Positions 63,940-64,000 of a DNA stretch of 64,000 bases are shown here, one piece after another. This DNA comes from Martinezella miluonensis. Its GTDB lineage: Bacteria > Pseudomonadota > Alphaproteobacteria > Rhizobiales > Rhizobiaceae. The notes beneath the pieces were generated by a model. It was given only the letters and a program-made list of their open reading frames with translations, did not search any database and was not told the DNA's origin. The position numbers and the translations under genes are program-made. Within the stretch, counting starts at the first letter, position 1. Every line of letters starts with the position of its first letter. Location of the stretch: assembly GCF_900094545.1 (NCBI RefSeq), contig NZ_FMAH01000029.1, positions 26,887-90,886 of the forward strand, in the 5' to 3' direction.

Positions 63940-64000
63940 CTACGATGCGCCGATCAATCGCGCCTGCAGCAGATCGAGTTTTGCACGTCCGTACATCTGT
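63940..64000 (-). mobile_element. Probable ISL3-family transposase, C-terminal end (partial)
   Basis: The last 19 codons (MYGRAKLDLLQARLIGAS, stop at 63940-63942) match the usual C-terminus of rhizobial ISL3 transposases, and TCTGACGCAC just outside resembles an ISL3 terminus. The gene continues beyond the right edge. Confidence 0.5.

Noticed and set aside
1..64000. CRISPR arrays, tRNA and rRNA genes, replication origin or repABC genes
   Set aside because: No regularly spaced repeats, cloverleaf-like sequences, rRNA signatures or replication genes were seen on reading both strands.

Overview
The window looks like a replicon of a Rhizobium/Agrobacterium-type alphaproteobacterium, probably an accessory one such as a plasmid or chromid. 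The basis is high-GC codon use, the large number of ABC importers, an Omp25-type porin, a RIME-like rhizobial intergenic palindrome (49036-49138), a soluble chemoreceptor ending in a CheR-docking pentapeptide, and many decayed insertion sequences. I see no rRNA, tRNA, CRISPR array or replication origin.

Layout. 1-2.5 kb: end of a MacB/LolD-like exporter operon. 2.8-5 kb: slipin plus NfeD membrane protease. 5.3-9.7 kb: a scrapyard with an IS5 remnant, a broken GntR regulator, and a mosaic of fused fragments (MFS transporter, epoxide hydrolase, MDR reductase, F420-type reductase). 9.7-11.5 kb: intact SDR/LysR divergent pair with a clear operator. 11.7-14.6 kb: two-component system with a lipoprotein. 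15-17 kb: small envelope proteins. 17.6-26.9 kb: a nitrogen-scavenging operon controlled by a GntR repressor and a sigma-54 promoter. It encodes a BMP-type ABC importer, biuret hydrolase (biuH), a probable triuret hydrolase (trtA), a cupin and allophanate hydrolase (atzF). 27.4-32.9 kb: a second ABC importer, a LOG-like protein containing a perfect 17-bp inverted repeat, and a DeoR regulator. 33-38 kb: three IS110-family (IS1111-like) elements around a truncated MalK-type ATPase. 38.3-50.2 kb: one long operon joining a sugar/polyol ABC importer (two different ATPases and a 70-aa membrane protein) to dihydroxyacetone-type kinases and a private PEP phosphorelay (EI, HPr, DhaM, DhaL, DhaK). 50.4-55.5 kb: ISL3 remnants, AraC and TetR modules, and a complete IS1595 element. 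55.5-60 kb: a surface-polysaccharide group (O-antigen ligase-like, beta-helix protein, acyltransferase). 60-61.5 kb: a dead ISKra4. 61.8-63.6 kb: a cytosolic PAS-PAS chemoreceptor. The window ends in an ISL3 tail.

How the genes work together. The biuret operon would import condensed urea compounds and take triuret to biuret to allophanate to ammonia plus CO2 under nitrogen limitation. The 38-50 kb operon would import a small polyol or ketose and phosphorylate a triose/tetrose ketone, by ATP (fused DhaKL) or by PEP through EI-HPr-DhaM-DhaL-DhaK. The most unusual items are the hybrid ABC/PTS-kinase operon with its unassigned HTH-like protein, the sigma-54 plus GntR wiring of the biuret operon, the inverted repeat inside the LOG-like gene, the catalytically altered IS1111-like transposase, and the MFS-epoxide hydrolase-MDR mosaic.
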